Notes: generated from the sequence alone by a model not told the origin. Positions 1 to 6,476 are shown, numbered from the stretch's first letter. The stretch is DNA of 10,738 bases from an uncultured Clostridia bacterium (GCA_937888935.1 CALARO010000412.1:1-10738); one strand, 5' to 3'. A program made the numbers and translations.

Positions 1-1
1 G

Positions 2-394
2 GCGAAGCTTGCCAACGCGCACGATTTCATCACGCGGTTGCCGCACGGGTACGAAACGATGCTCACGGGCAACGGCGCGAACCTTTCGCAAGGGCAGCGG
101 CAGCTGTTATCCATCGCGCGCGCGGCGGTGGCGGATACGCCGGCAATGATTCTGGACGAAGCCACGTCGTCGATTGATACGCGCACGGAAGCGCTCGTAC
201 AGGACGGCATGGATAAACTGATGAAAGGCAGAACGGTGTTTGTTATCGCGCACCGGCTTTCCACCGTGCGCAATGCGGACGCGATCATGGTGCTTGATCA
301 CGGCAGAATTATCGAGCGCGGCACGCACGAGCAGCTGATCGCGCAGAAAGGGGTGTACTATCAGTTATACACCGGCGCATTCGAATTGGAATAA
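2..394 (+). CDS. ABC transporter ATP-binding protein, C-terminal part (5' end outside window)
   Basis: The last 130 residues of an ABC nucleotide-binding domain, read in frame from base 2. Visible motifs in order are the signature LSQGQ, the Walker B stretch ending MILDEATS with its catalytic Glu, the D-loop SSID, and the H-loop AHRLST. The tail (GRIIERGTHEQLI...YYQLY) is typical of fused permease-ATPase exporters of the MsbA/LmrA/BmrA type, which couple ATP hydrolysis to substrate export across the cytoplasmic membrane. The membrane domain, if fused, lies upstream of the window, so the substrate cannot be judged. The gene stops with TAA at 392-394 and a terminator follows about 50 bases later, so it is the last gene of its transcription unit. 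The family assignment is secure; an exporter rather than an importer is inferred from the C-terminal motif set. Confidence 0.93.
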   Translation, partial: AKLANAHDFITRLPHGYETMLTGNGANLSQGQRQLLSIARAAVADTPAMILDEATSSIDTRTEALVQDGMDKLMKGRTVFVIAHRLSTVRNADAIMVLDHGRIIERGTHEQLIAQKGVYYQLYTGAFELE

Positions 395-444
395 TCTCGC
401 GGCTAAAAAATATTTCGGCAAGACTGCTGAAAAGCGCGAAAAAT

Positions 445-477
445 TTCGGGACTGCATTTATGGCAGTCCCGAATTTT
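445..477. terminator. Bidirectional intrinsic terminator
   Basis: A perfect 11-bp stem (445-455 with 463-473, TTCGGGACTGC/GCAGTCCCGAA) with a 7-nt loop. It is followed by TTTT on the plus strand and by AAATTTTT on the minus strand. It ends the ABC transporter gene and can also end the minus-strand transcript starting near 901. Confidence 0.85.
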
Positions 478-642
478 CTATGCAAAATATTCAGTTGTAG
501 GGGACTTTTTTAAAAAGTCAATCCGCGTTCCCGTTTGTGTTGTCGCTCAATCCGAAGCGGCGCAATCATTTCCCGCCGCCAAAATCACGGTGCGGATTTA
601 TTGAAGTCCCGAAGTAAAATGGTACGTCGGAGTATCTCCTTG

Positions 643-687
643 TCAATTTTTAATGTAAAAGCAGAGGATGTCATTCTTAAAAATCAT
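643..687 (-). CDS. Possible 14-residue microprotein
   Basis: A minus-strand ORF encoding MIFKNDILCFYIKN, preceded by a perfect AAGGAGG (703-697) at 9-nt spacing, so ribosome loading should be efficient. It lies in the middle of the candidate transcript 901-440. The peptide is hydrophobic and aromatic with Lys near the end. It is shorter than known type I toxins and shows no leader-peptide run of a single amino acid. Function unknown. The SD is the main evidence that it is real. Confidence 0.35.
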   Translation of the reverse strand: MIFKNDILCFYIKN

Positions 688-826
688 AGGTTTTTTCCTC
701 CTTCTTCTTCCGAAGTAAATGCGCCTTTACTTGAAAATCGTTTCCTCCCGAATAAATTTTTTCCTGTTCGTCCTGCCGCTTCTCTTATTCGCGTTTTTCG
801 CGGAAGCGGGGAATCAAGTTAAAAAT

Positions 827-838
827 TCAGCTGTGCAT
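827..838 (-). CDS. Possible three-codon leader ORF (MHS)
   Basis: ATG CAC AGC TGA, preceded by GAGGTGG (851-845) at a 6-nt spacing, a good match to the extended anti-SD partner. It is the first translatable start after the candidate promoter at 908-935. Very short leader ORFs occur upstream of some attenuated antibiotic-response genes in Bacillota, but no downstream gene is present here. It may be chance. Confidence 0.22.
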   Translation of the reverse strand: MHS

Positions 839-907
839 CGGTCTCCACCTCACTATTATTTGAAAGATAAGAACATTTTTTGCTTGTTCTTTTCTCTTTT
901 CACTTAT

Positions 908-935
908 ATTATACCACAAAATTTTGATTTGTCAA
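908..935 (-). promoter_or_regulatory. Sigma-A promoter of the minus-strand RNA
   Basis: Read on the minus strand, TTGACA (935-930), a 16-bp spacer and TATAAT (913-908) preceded by TGG, which is an extended -10. The start is expected near 901. It points away from gerAC and towards the gene-free gap. Confidence 0.75.
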
Positions 936-976
936 TACTTTTTTCAAAAAAAGTTTAAAAAATTTTTGTTAATCGG

Positions 977-1003
977 AAAAGCGAGCGAAAAACGCCCGCT
1001 TTT
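977..1003 (-). terminator. Terminator after gerAC
   Basis: On the minus strand, an 11-bp stem with one G-U wobble (1003-993 with 987-977) closes a TTTTT loop just 20 bases past the gerAC stop. The 3' arm ends in TTTT, and a looser T-rich stretch follows. Its short uninterrupted T-tract makes it weaker than the other terminators here. Confidence 0.6.
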
Positions 1004-1023
1004 AGCGCGTATTCAAGCCGATT

Positions 1024-2310
1024 TCAGCGCGCGGGGGAAAATCGCACGTCCGTATAGAAAAGCAAGCGTTCCGGCAGATTATCGCGGTAGGCGTTGAAGT
1101 ACGCGCTTTCGAATTTTTGCAGCCGCTTTTCCGCGCCGAACAAATCGCACCCGTGCGCCCTGCTTTTTTCGAACGTGGATTTTATCAGCCGTTCCATTTT
1201 TTTGCCCGCTTCTTCCAGCACGGCTTGCTTGGTTTTATCGGGCGCGGCGATTTCCACAATCGTCTGCGAAGAAGAAATATCCTGCAGCCCCGCGATAATA
1301 TCGAGCTTCACGTTCAATCGCGGCGCGGCGAAATCGTCCACGGAAAATTTGATTTTCGCGTTGCTTTTTTTAATCGTCAGCGTGTAAGTCACGCCGCCGT
1401 AATCCACGTCGAAAGTCGCCAGCCGCACGCCGCCGTTCACGCATAAAAACGCCAGCGTTTCGTCTTTCGTCAGCTTTCCCTGATACACCCCGTTCGAAAA
1501 AAGCGCGGTTTCCGTCGCCGTAAACGTCTTGCCTTCACTTTCGCCGCCGCCCGAGCCGCTTTCTCCGCCCGAGCCGCCGCCGGAACTTTCTCCGCCGGAC
1601 GAACCGCCCGAGCCGCTTTCGCCGCCCGAAGCACTTCCGAAACTATCCGCGCCGTCCGTTTTCTCGTCGGGGGCAAGGGGCGCGGCTTTTAAAACGGGCA
1701 TATACCCGCTTTTCGAAACGCCGAAATACCCGGCGGCGAACTCTCTCAAAGAAGTCACGGCGGCAAGACCCGTGGTGGCGGAATGATCGGAAAGAATTTT
1801 GCCGATCGCCAGCGACGGAATTTTTTCCACGGCGGTTTTGGTATCGAGCAGCCCGCCCGCCTTGCCTTCGCAGCAGCACACCTTACAGTCGTCGGACATA
1901 TATTCGTTGCGCAAAAAATAATCAAGCGTTTCAAACGCGTTTTTTTCGGTGGCGGTATCGCCCAGAACGATTAAATTCAGAAACACAAGCTTGGGATACC
2001 ACCCCGTTTTCGTGTTGATTTCCTGAATCGCCGCGCCCACGGTGTCGCCGCGCGTTTCCACCTGAATGGAATCCGCCGCCGCTTTCTGATCGCCCGAAGC
2101 AGAAGGCACGGCAATGCGCGAATTTACGATAAATTCGTTGTTTTCGCGATCAATTCCTACGGCAAGCACAATCGCGGTTTTCTGAATATCCACCAGCCCG
2201 AAATCGTTCGAAAAAAACAAAATCGTAAGAAAAATCACCGCAAGCACGTAAATCACGGGCGTTTTCCGCCGCGAAGATCCGCTGCCGCTACCGTTTCCTT
2301 TAAAGCTCAT
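1024..2310 (-). CDS. gerAC: Ger(x)C family spore germination protein without lipobox
   Basis: 428 residues, C subunit of a GerA-type germinant receptor, which sits in the spore inner membrane and works with the A and B subunits in nutrient sensing. The family pattern following the mature N-terminus is present as TAIVLAVGID (45-54), and the C-terminal Spore_GerAC domain is recognisable (LIKSTFEKSRAHGCDLFG through the VRF end). Family members normally carry an LxGCWD lipobox. Here the corresponding place reads FFSNDFG (32-38) with no Cys, leaving an uncleaved N-terminal helix at about 18-34. Residues 220-260 are an almost pure Gly/Ser/Glu linker, absent from typical members. A Cys cluster lies at 142, 145, 146 and 147. 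The ATG overlaps the gerAB stop as ATGA, so translation is likely coupled. The family call is firm; germinant specificity cannot be read. Confidence 0.88.
   Translation of the reverse strand: MSFKGNGSGSGSSRRKTPVIYVLAVIFLTILFFSNDFGLVDIQKTAIVLAVGIDRENNEFIVNSRIAVPSASGDQKAAADSIQVETRGDTVGAAIQEINTKTGWYPKLVFLNLIVLGDTATEKNAFETLDYFLRNEYMSDDCKVCCCEGKAGGLLDTKTAVEKIPSLAIGKILSDHSATTGLAAVTSLREFAAGYFGVSKSGYMPVLKAAPLAPDEKTDGADSFGSASGGESGSGGSSGGESSGGGSGGESGSGGGESEGKTFTATETALFSNGVYQGKLTKDETLAFLCVNGGVRLATFDVDYGGVTYTLTIKKSNAKIKFSVDDFAAPRLNVKLDIIAGLQDISSSQTIVEIAAPDKTKQAVLEEAGKKMERLIKSTFEKSRAHGCDLFGAEKRLQKFESAYFNAYRDNLPERLLFYTDVRFSPAR
1531..1653 (-). repeat. Imperfect tandem repeat coding the Gly/Ser linker of GerAC
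   Basis: This GC-rich stretch encodes GerAC residues 220-260 and consists of irregular units of GGC/TCC/GAA-type codons, seen on the plus strand as recurring CCGCCCGAGCCGCTTTC blocks (around 1548-1564 and 1604-1620). In-frame slippage could change the linker length without breaking the gene. Confidence 0.6.
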
Positions 2311-3554
2311 CTCTTTTTATCCCCCTTCAGAAGCAAAAACGACAGGGGCAACGCCATCGAAAATATCGGAAAGACGAAAAACAATTTCGCCGTCGTCAGA
2401 GAATAGAAAAAATGATACCGCCGCGAAGCGAACAACACAAATAGTAGCACCGCGCCGTTTACGCTCAGCGAAAGTATCAGCCTGCGCCGCTTCGCCCGTT
2501 CCGCATGCTTCGCGCCCGAGTCAACGCCACCCGCGCCAACGCCGTCCGCTTCGCCCGCACCAATGCCGCACGCCCCGCAAAGGCAGATCACCGCGAGTTG
2601 CAAAGGCAGGGCGTAGGCGTACAAAAGCACCACCGTAATCAGGTACACAAGCAGAAGATCCACGCGCCCCACCACGTCCAGCGCGGAAAAATATCTTGCG
2701 ATTTTATCGAACGCATACGTTTCGCGCGGGGCAAGCGCGCCGAACACCCCGTAAAACACGGCGAGAAACAAAAGCACGAACGCGCCGCCGCCCGTATACG
2801 CGCCCACGATTTTTTTGCCGTCGCCTTTCTCGTAGCGGTACGCGCCCAGCAGCGGAATTATTAAAGCCATATCCGAAAAATGCACGAAAGAGTGGTACAT
2901 GCCTTTGAAGTTTTCCCCGGCGGACGTGCCGAACAGGGGAAACAATTCCGTGAAATCGGTTTCCCCGAACGCCATAAAAATTAACCCGAAAAACGCGAAA
3001 AGAAAGATCGGCATGCACAAATCCGCGCTTCGCCCGATCGCCTTTTCGTCTTTTACGCAGATAAACGCCGATAAGAGAAAAAAGGGCAGAAACGCCGAAA
3101 CGGACGGCGCGGTATCGAAGAACGCCGTGTTTGAAAAATTTGCCAGATCGAGCAGCGGAAACAAATCCGAAAAGATAAAATACGCCGCCAGCGCGATATA
3201 CACGGCAGCCGCCAACGGCTTCGAAACTTCGCGCAAACGCTGAAAAAGCGGCTTGTCGCTTTTCGCGCACACGCACAAAAGCGCGATTAAAACGCCCGTC
3301 TGCAATACGTAATGCAAAAACGCGGGCAAGAGTAAATCGCCTTTCGAAAAATACGCCAATAAAGACGGAGCTTCCAGAAGCTTCGGCACGGGCAGAATAA
3401 ACGCCAGCAAAAAACACAGCTGCCGCCGGCAGATCAATCCGCCTTTCGCCGCTTTCAACGCCGACTTTTCATTCGCAGCCGCGCCGCCCGATAATTGCTC
3501 GCCCGATCCGCCCGATTTTCCGAGCGGCGGCAACATAGTGGTATTTGCGCTCAT
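2307..3554 (-). CDS. gerAB: GerAB-type germination permease (APC superfamily)
   Basis: 415 residues, B subunit of the germinant receptor. B subunits belong to the APC transporter superfamily and are the likely ligand-binding subunit. The protein is mostly hydrophobic helices, about ten by eye, beginning near residue 43 (RRQLCFLLAFILP) and ending near 409. The first 40 residues form a polar Gly/Ala-rich extension rather than the usual immediate start at the first helix. A second Gly-rich insert (about 326-350) followed by KRRR sits in a loop before the last two helices. The sequence is divergent, so the call rests on size, topology and position between gerAA and gerAC. ATGA overlaps at both ends (3551-3554 with gerAA, 2307-2310 with gerAC) make this a tightly coupled operon. 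It could in principle be another APC permease, but that is unlikely in this context. Confidence 0.85.
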   Translation of the reverse strand: MSANTTMLPPLGKSGGSGEQLSGGAAANEKSALKAAKGGLICRRQLCFLLAFILPVPKLLEAPSLLAYFSKGDLLLPAFLHYVLQTGVLIALLCVCAKSDKPLFQRLREVSKPLAAAVYIALAAYFIFSDLFPLLDLANFSNTAFFDTAPSVSAFLPFFLLSAFICVKDEKAIGRSADLCMPIFLFAFFGLIFMAFGETDFTELFPLFGTSAGENFKGMYHSFVHFSDMALIIPLLGAYRYEKGDGKKIVGAYTGGGAFVLLFLAVFYGVFGALAPRETYAFDKIARYFSALDVVGRVDLLLVYLITVVLLYAYALPLQLAVICLCGACGIGAGEADGVGAGGVDSGAKHAERAKRRRLILSLSVNGAVLLFVLFASRRYHFFYSLTTAKLFFVFPIFSMALPLSFLLLKGDKKR

Positions 3555-5155
3555 ATTTTCTCCTTCTCTTTCACTTTCTGCGCGTCCGTTTCTATGCCGT
3601 CGAGCGGATGATTTTTCTTGTTCGCGCCGCTATTACCCCCGTCGTTTTCAAAAAAACCGTCTTTCAGCCGCCGCTTGTTTTCGGAACGCAGCGTTTTCGG
3701 GCGCAGACATAAAGAATACGCGTCCTTTTTAAATAGCAAATCTTTAAAATCCCGCCTCACCAGCGGCGCAAAGGGCGCGAGCGGGGGCGCGCCGAACGCG
3801 TCCGCCGTAATCAGATAGTACAGTAAAAACGCGATGAAAAGCACAATGCCGAACGGACCTGCGCTGCCCGCCACGATCAGAAACAGCCAGCGCAATAAAC
3901 TGCCCGTTTCCACAAAATCGGGTACGGTGTACAGGCAGATTCCCGAAAACGCGATAATGATAATCGCGGGCGTGGAAACGAACCCCGCGGAAACGGCGGT
4001 ATCGCCGAGAACGAGCGCGCCCACCACCGAAAGAGCCATGCCCACGTACTTCGGCATGCGTATGCTCGCTTCTTTTAAAATTTCGAGAACGAGCAGCACA
4101 AGAAACATTTCCAAAGACGGCGAAAGGGGAAGTCCGCGGATACTGCCCGCAATCGTCAAAGTTAAATTCAGCGGAATCAGCTGAATTTTAAAAAGCTGCG
4201 AAGATACGTAAAACGCGGGCAAAAGCAAAGAAATCGCCACCGCGAAAAACCGCAGCAGCCGAAACACCGTGGCGGCAAAAGGCGATACGAAATAATCTTC
4301 GGCAGTCTGAAAATCTTCGGTTAAAACGTAGGGGACGGTTAACGCGATGGGCGAGCCGTCCACAAGAATACCGATGCGCCCTTCGGCGATTTTCGCCGAA
4401 AAAATATCCGGCTTTTCCGTCGTGCCGATCTCTTTGAAAAGGGTGTAGCGGCGCGGCGCAAGAAACGCGGCGATGTACGAAGAATCCGCGATAATATCGG
4501 TGTTAATTTCGGAAAGCCGCTTTTTTATCGCCGCAAGCACGGCGGTATCGGCAATGCCGTCGAGATAGCAGATCGCAATCGAAGTATCGGACTGCTTGCC
4601 CGCGTGCGCGTACTCGAAGCGTAAGTTGCCTGTTTTCAAACGCTTGCGGATAAGGGCCATGTTGGTTTTCACGTCTTCGATAAACCCTTCGCGTGGACCT
4701 TTGATCGCAATGGAAGTCTGCGGCTCGCTGATCGCGCGTTGCGGCACGGTCTTCGCGCCCACGATAATGCCGAGCGGAATGCCCTGCACAAGCAAAAGGG
4801 AATTGCCGTCGAGAATTTCGCGCGCTGCGTCGGCGGGGGTATCGGCGGTTTTTAATTCGGGGAAGAGCAGAGATTTTTGCACTTCTTCAAGCGAAAGAGA
4901 ATTGCCGGGAAGCAACGATAAAGGGCGCGCGGCGAGATCGCCGATCAGCTGCTTGTTCACCATGCCGTCGGCGTAGATCACGGCGCAGGGAACGCCCCCG
5001 CCGGAAAGAAAGGAATAGATCAGAATATCGTCGGAAGGAAGAATTTTTTTAATGACGAGAGTATTATCGCCGAGAGTGGGGGTAAATTTCTCGTTTTTAA
5101 ACTTTTCAAAAGTATTCACGCCGAAAGTATGAGAAATTTTTCCAAAACTATACAT
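3551..5155 (-). CDS. gerAA: GerAA-type spore germination protein
   Basis: 534 residues, A subunit of the GerA germinant receptor, near the usual family length. The N-terminal soluble half carries the family blocks IKGPREGFIEDVKTNMALIR (151-170), CYLDGIAD (196-203) and ILVDGSPIALTVP (263-275). The membrane half starts near 298 and contains IRGLPLSPSLEMFL (339-352), the EILKEASIRMP block (358-368) and VGALVLGDTAVSAGFVS (378-394). A basic, polar tail follows residue 465. The ATG at 5155 is preceded by GGAAGG at 9-nt spacing, an SD that lies in the end of interspersed repeat copy 1. It is the first gene of the operon. The upstream 230 bp up to the lipoprotein terminator must hold the promoter, expected to be sigma-G dependent. 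The assignment is very secure. Confidence 0.95.
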   Translation of the reverse strand: MYSFGKISHTFGVNTFEKFKNEKFTPTLGDNTLVIKKILPSDDILIYSFLSGGGVPCAVIYADGMVNKQLIGDLAARPLSLLPGNSLSLEEVQKSLLFPELKTADTPADAAREILDGNSLLLVQGIPLGIIVGAKTVPQRAISEPQTSIAIKGPREGFIEDVKTNMALIRKRLKTGNLRFEYAHAGKQSDTSIAICYLDGIADTAVLAAIKKRLSEINTDIIADSSYIAAFLAPRRYTLFKEIGTTEKPDIFSAKIAEGRIGILVDGSPIALTVPYVLTEDFQTAEDYFVSPFAATVFRLLRFFAVAISLLLPAFYVSSQLFKIQLIPLNLTLTIAGSIRGLPLSPSLEMFLVLLVLEILKEASIRMPKYVGMALSVVGALVLGDTAVSAGFVSTPAIIIIAFSGICLYTVPDFVETGSLLRWLFLIVAGSAGPFGIVLFIAFLLYYLITADAFGAPPLAPFAPLVRRDFKDLLFKKDAYSLCLRPKTLRSENKRRLKDGFFENDGGNSGANKKNHPLDGIETDAQKVKEKEKI

Positions 5156-5162
5156 ATATTAT

Positions 5163-5324
5163 AGCCTTCCCCCGGGGGGGGGGGCGGGCGTTGCCCGTTT
5201 CGTAACGGACTGTAACAAAATTGTTTAAAATTTTAATTTATGCCTTTGATATAGCCTTTCCTTCATTATGTCAAGGCTTCCCCTTGGGGGGAAGCTCTGC
5301 GCGAAGCGCGGTGATGAGGGGCAG
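5163..5324 (+). repeat. Interspersed repeat copy 1 (alpha + beta)
   Basis: Alpha part (5163 to about 5252): CCTTCCCCC, an 11-G run (5174-5184), the CGGGC/GCCCG hairpin, CGTAACGGACTG and TATGCCTTTGATATAG. Beta part (5275-5324): GGCTTCCCCTTGGGG, the CGC-GAA-GCG hairpin and GATGAGGGGCAG. About 20 extra bases separate the two parts compared with copies 3 and 4. It fills most of the gap upstream of gerAA. Confidence 0.8.
5233..5264 (-). promoter_or_regulatory. Weak candidate sigma-G promoter for gerAA
   Basis: On the minus strand TGAAGG and CATAAAT stand 17 bp apart, loosely matching the sigma-G pattern (TGAATA, then CATACTA). The -10-like part lies in the alpha element and also exists in other copies, so this is weak. 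No good sigma-A promoter is seen between the lipoprotein terminator and gerAA. Confidence 0.22.
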
Positions 5325-5385
5325 TTACAAAAACGAATAGCAATTTTTAAGCTAAAAAGCAATTCCAATCCCCCCCAAAGAAAGC

Positions 5386-5421
5386 AAAAAAAACCGCCGC
5401 AAACCTTTCGGCTTACGGCAG
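5386..5421 (-). terminator. Terminator after the lipoprotein gene
   Basis: On the minus strand a 12-bp stem with three G-U pairs (5421-5410 with 5405-5394) carries a GAAA tetraloop and is followed by eight T (5393-5386). It lies 22 bases past the lipoprotein stop and separates that gene from the gerA operon. Confidence 0.88.
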
Positions 5422-5442
5422 TCAAGAAATCACAGAAAAAAA

Positions 5443-6183
5443 TTATTCGGCAACCTGCGGCAACGTAACGGTTTTTTCCGAGTAATCGAACGTCATCGAA
5501 ATCACCGAAGAATTATCGGTTTCTTTATCGCCCGAATACATAACGCAATCCACTTTTTCCACCTTTTTGTCGGCGTTGAATTTGATTTTTATATTTTTGA
5601 TCAGAATCGTTTGCACCGTGGTTTCGCTCAGCGACACAACGCTTGTCATGCTTTCGCAGGTATATGTATCCGTGCCGTCGAAAGTAAAGCTGCCGAATTT
5701 TCCCTTGTATCCGATTAAGCCTTCGTTTACAGAGTTAAATTGCACTTTCGTTATATTGCTCTTCGCCCACTTTTCGCCGCTTTCGCCGTACTTCTTACTG
5801 TACTGATAATAATTTTCGCCGTCTTTTTCAAAATAAAATTCGCTTGCGCTTCCGTTGCTCGTTGTAACTTGCTTAATCGAGTTGCCCGCAACCGTCTGCT
5901 CGATCGTCATCGTTCCCGCGGCAAACGTCACTTTTTCAGCAAACGAATAGTTAAAATCAAGCGCCATCGCCGCGTTCCATTCCGTTGCCGTCACGGCAAG
6001 CGATGCCTGTTCCTGTTCCTGCTTTTGTTCGTCCTGTTTGCCGTCGGTTTGTTCCTGTTTCTGCTTTTGTTCGTCGTCGCCGGACTTGTCGTTATCGCAA
6101 GCGGTGAAAGCGAAAGCGGAAGCGCAAAGCGCGGCGGAAAGAGCGCACAAGCCGAGCTTTTTGAAGAAGTTGAGTTTTTTCAT
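5443..6183 (-). CDS. Putative lipoprotein of unknown function
   Basis: 246 residues. The start chosen is the ATG at 6183, because AAAGGAG stands 8 nt upstream and the product then begins with a classic signal peptide: MKKLNFFKK, a hydrophobic stretch at 11-26, and the lipobox FTAC with Cys29. An earlier in-frame ATG at 6279 has neither. After the Cys comes a charged, Gln/Lys/Glu-rich linker (about 30-59) made of two near copies of DEQKQxQEQ, then a 185-residue domain rich in alternating polar and hydrophobic residues, suggesting beta strands. I do not recognise the domain. The protein probably sits on the outer face of the membrane with the linker spanning the cell wall. It has its own promoter (6417-6445), a leader of about 225 nt containing a repeat copy and a long hairpin, and its own terminator. 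Confidence 0.85.
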   Translation of the reverse strand: MKKLNFFKKLGLCALSAALCASAFAFTACDNDKSGDDEQKQKQEQTDGKQDEQKQEQEQASLAVTATEWNAAMALDFNYSFAEKVTFAAGTMTIEQTVAGNSIKQVTTSNGSASEFYFEKDGENYYQYSKKYGESGEKWAKSNITKVQFNSVNEGLIGYKGKFGSFTFDGTDTYTCESMTSVVSLSETTVQTILIKNIKIKFNADKKVEKVDCVMYSGDKETDNSSVISMTFDYSEKTVTLPQVAE

Positions 6184-6220
6184 AATGGTATCTCCTTTTT
6201 CCGCGTTACGTGAATTTCGG

Positions 6221-6267
6221 TTTTTCGTTGGCTTTCCGTTTTCCTGTAAGGGAAAGCCAACGAAAAA
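6221..6267. promoter_or_regulatory. 17-bp hairpin in the leader of the lipoprotein gene
   Basis: Perfect inverted repeat 6221-6237 / 6251-6267 (TTTTTCGTTGGCTTTCC and its complement) with a 13-nt loop. T runs are on the outer 5' side, so it is not a terminator on either strand. In the mRNA it stands about 23 nt before the SD. The loop contains GGAAA on the minus strand, allowing an alternative pairing with TTTCC of the 5' arm. Confidence 0.6.
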
Positions 6268-6269
6268 AG

Positions 6270-6281
6270 GCGTGTACACGC
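6270..6281. promoter_or_regulatory. 12-bp perfect palindrome in the lipoprotein leader
   Basis: GCGTGTACACGC is a perfect dyad flanked by A/T runs and is a candidate operator. A related CGCGTGTA half-site occurs at 6455-6462, just upstream of the promoter's -35 box. Confidence 0.35.
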
Positions 6282-6307
6282 GAAAAATAAATTTTACATT
6301 ATTTTAA

Positions 6308-6358
6308 GCCTTCCCCCCGGGGGGGAAGGTGTCGCCGAACGGCGACGAATGAGGGGCG
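6308..6358 (+). repeat. Interspersed repeat copy 2 (beta only)
   Basis: CCTTCCCCCC pairs with GGGGGAAGG, followed by the GTCGCC-GAAC-GGCGAC hairpin and GAATGAGGGGC. No alpha part precedes it. It lies inside the transcribed leader of the lipoprotein gene. Confidence 0.8.
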
Positions 6359-6416
6359 CAACTTGTTTTCTGATAAAAACCTTTCAAACAAAGGGGTGGT
6401 TTCAAAAACTACCATT

Positions 6417-6445
6417 ATTATACACCGCAAAGTAAATTTTGTCAA
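6417..6445 (-). promoter_or_regulatory. Sigma-A promoter of the lipoprotein gene
   Basis: On the minus strand TTGACA (6445-6440), a 17-bp spacer and TATAAT (6422-6417), a perfect consensus. The start is expected near 6410, giving a leader of about 225 nt. Confidence 0.85.
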
Positions 6446-6476
6446 TTAAAAAAACGCGTGTAAAATAAACGCGCGC

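Larger units (their letters stand above)
440..901 (-). ncRNA. Candidate structured minus-strand transcript without a large ORF
   Basis: A consensus sigma-A promoter (908-935) fires into a stretch with no long reading frame and ends at the bidirectional terminator 445-477, predicting an RNA of about 450 nt. The sequence folds locally. AAGAACA pairs with TGTTCTT near its 5' end. CCGCTTC (776-782) pairs with GAAGCGG (803-809) around an inner CGCG/CGCG stem (790-793/799-802). AAGTAAA/TTTACTT (713-719/726-732) forms a third hairpin. AATCCG/CGGATT (549-554/593-598) encloses GCGGCG/CGCCGC (557-562/574-579). Two mini-ORFs with good SD sequences lie inside (827-838 and 643-687). I do not recognise a known RNA family. 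It could be a free sRNA, a leader that lost its gene, or a multi-microprotein mRNA. Promoter and terminator are seen; the RNA itself is inferred. Confidence 0.45.

Noticed and set aside
535..822. Plus-strand 95-codon reading frame in the gap after the ABC gene
   Set aside because: No SD, no protein-like composition, and it lies opposite the promoter-driven structured minus-strand region.
440..901. T-box, tmRNA, SRP RNA or 6S RNA identity for the minus-strand RNA
   Set aside because: None of the hallmark sequences of these families (T-box TGGNACC core, SRP GGAAGCA-type loop, 6S long bulged rod) is seen.
2704..3417. 237-codon minus-strand frame overlapping gerAB
   Set aside because: It is in another frame of gerAB on the same strand and is Arg/Phe/Val-rich, a usual shadow in GC-rich coding DNA.
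5163..5324. Repeat copies considered as a CRISPR array
   Set aside because: Copies are kilobases apart, are internally palindromic, and have no regular spacers or cas genes nearby.
5740..6213. 157-codon plus-strand frame opposite the lipoprotein gene
   Set aside because: Antisense shadow. The minus-strand gene has a promoter, SD, signal peptide and terminator.
6184..6279. Earlier in-frame ATG of the lipoprotein at 6279
   Set aside because: The extra 32 residues come from the leader hairpin and palindrome; no SD, and it would bury the signal peptide.
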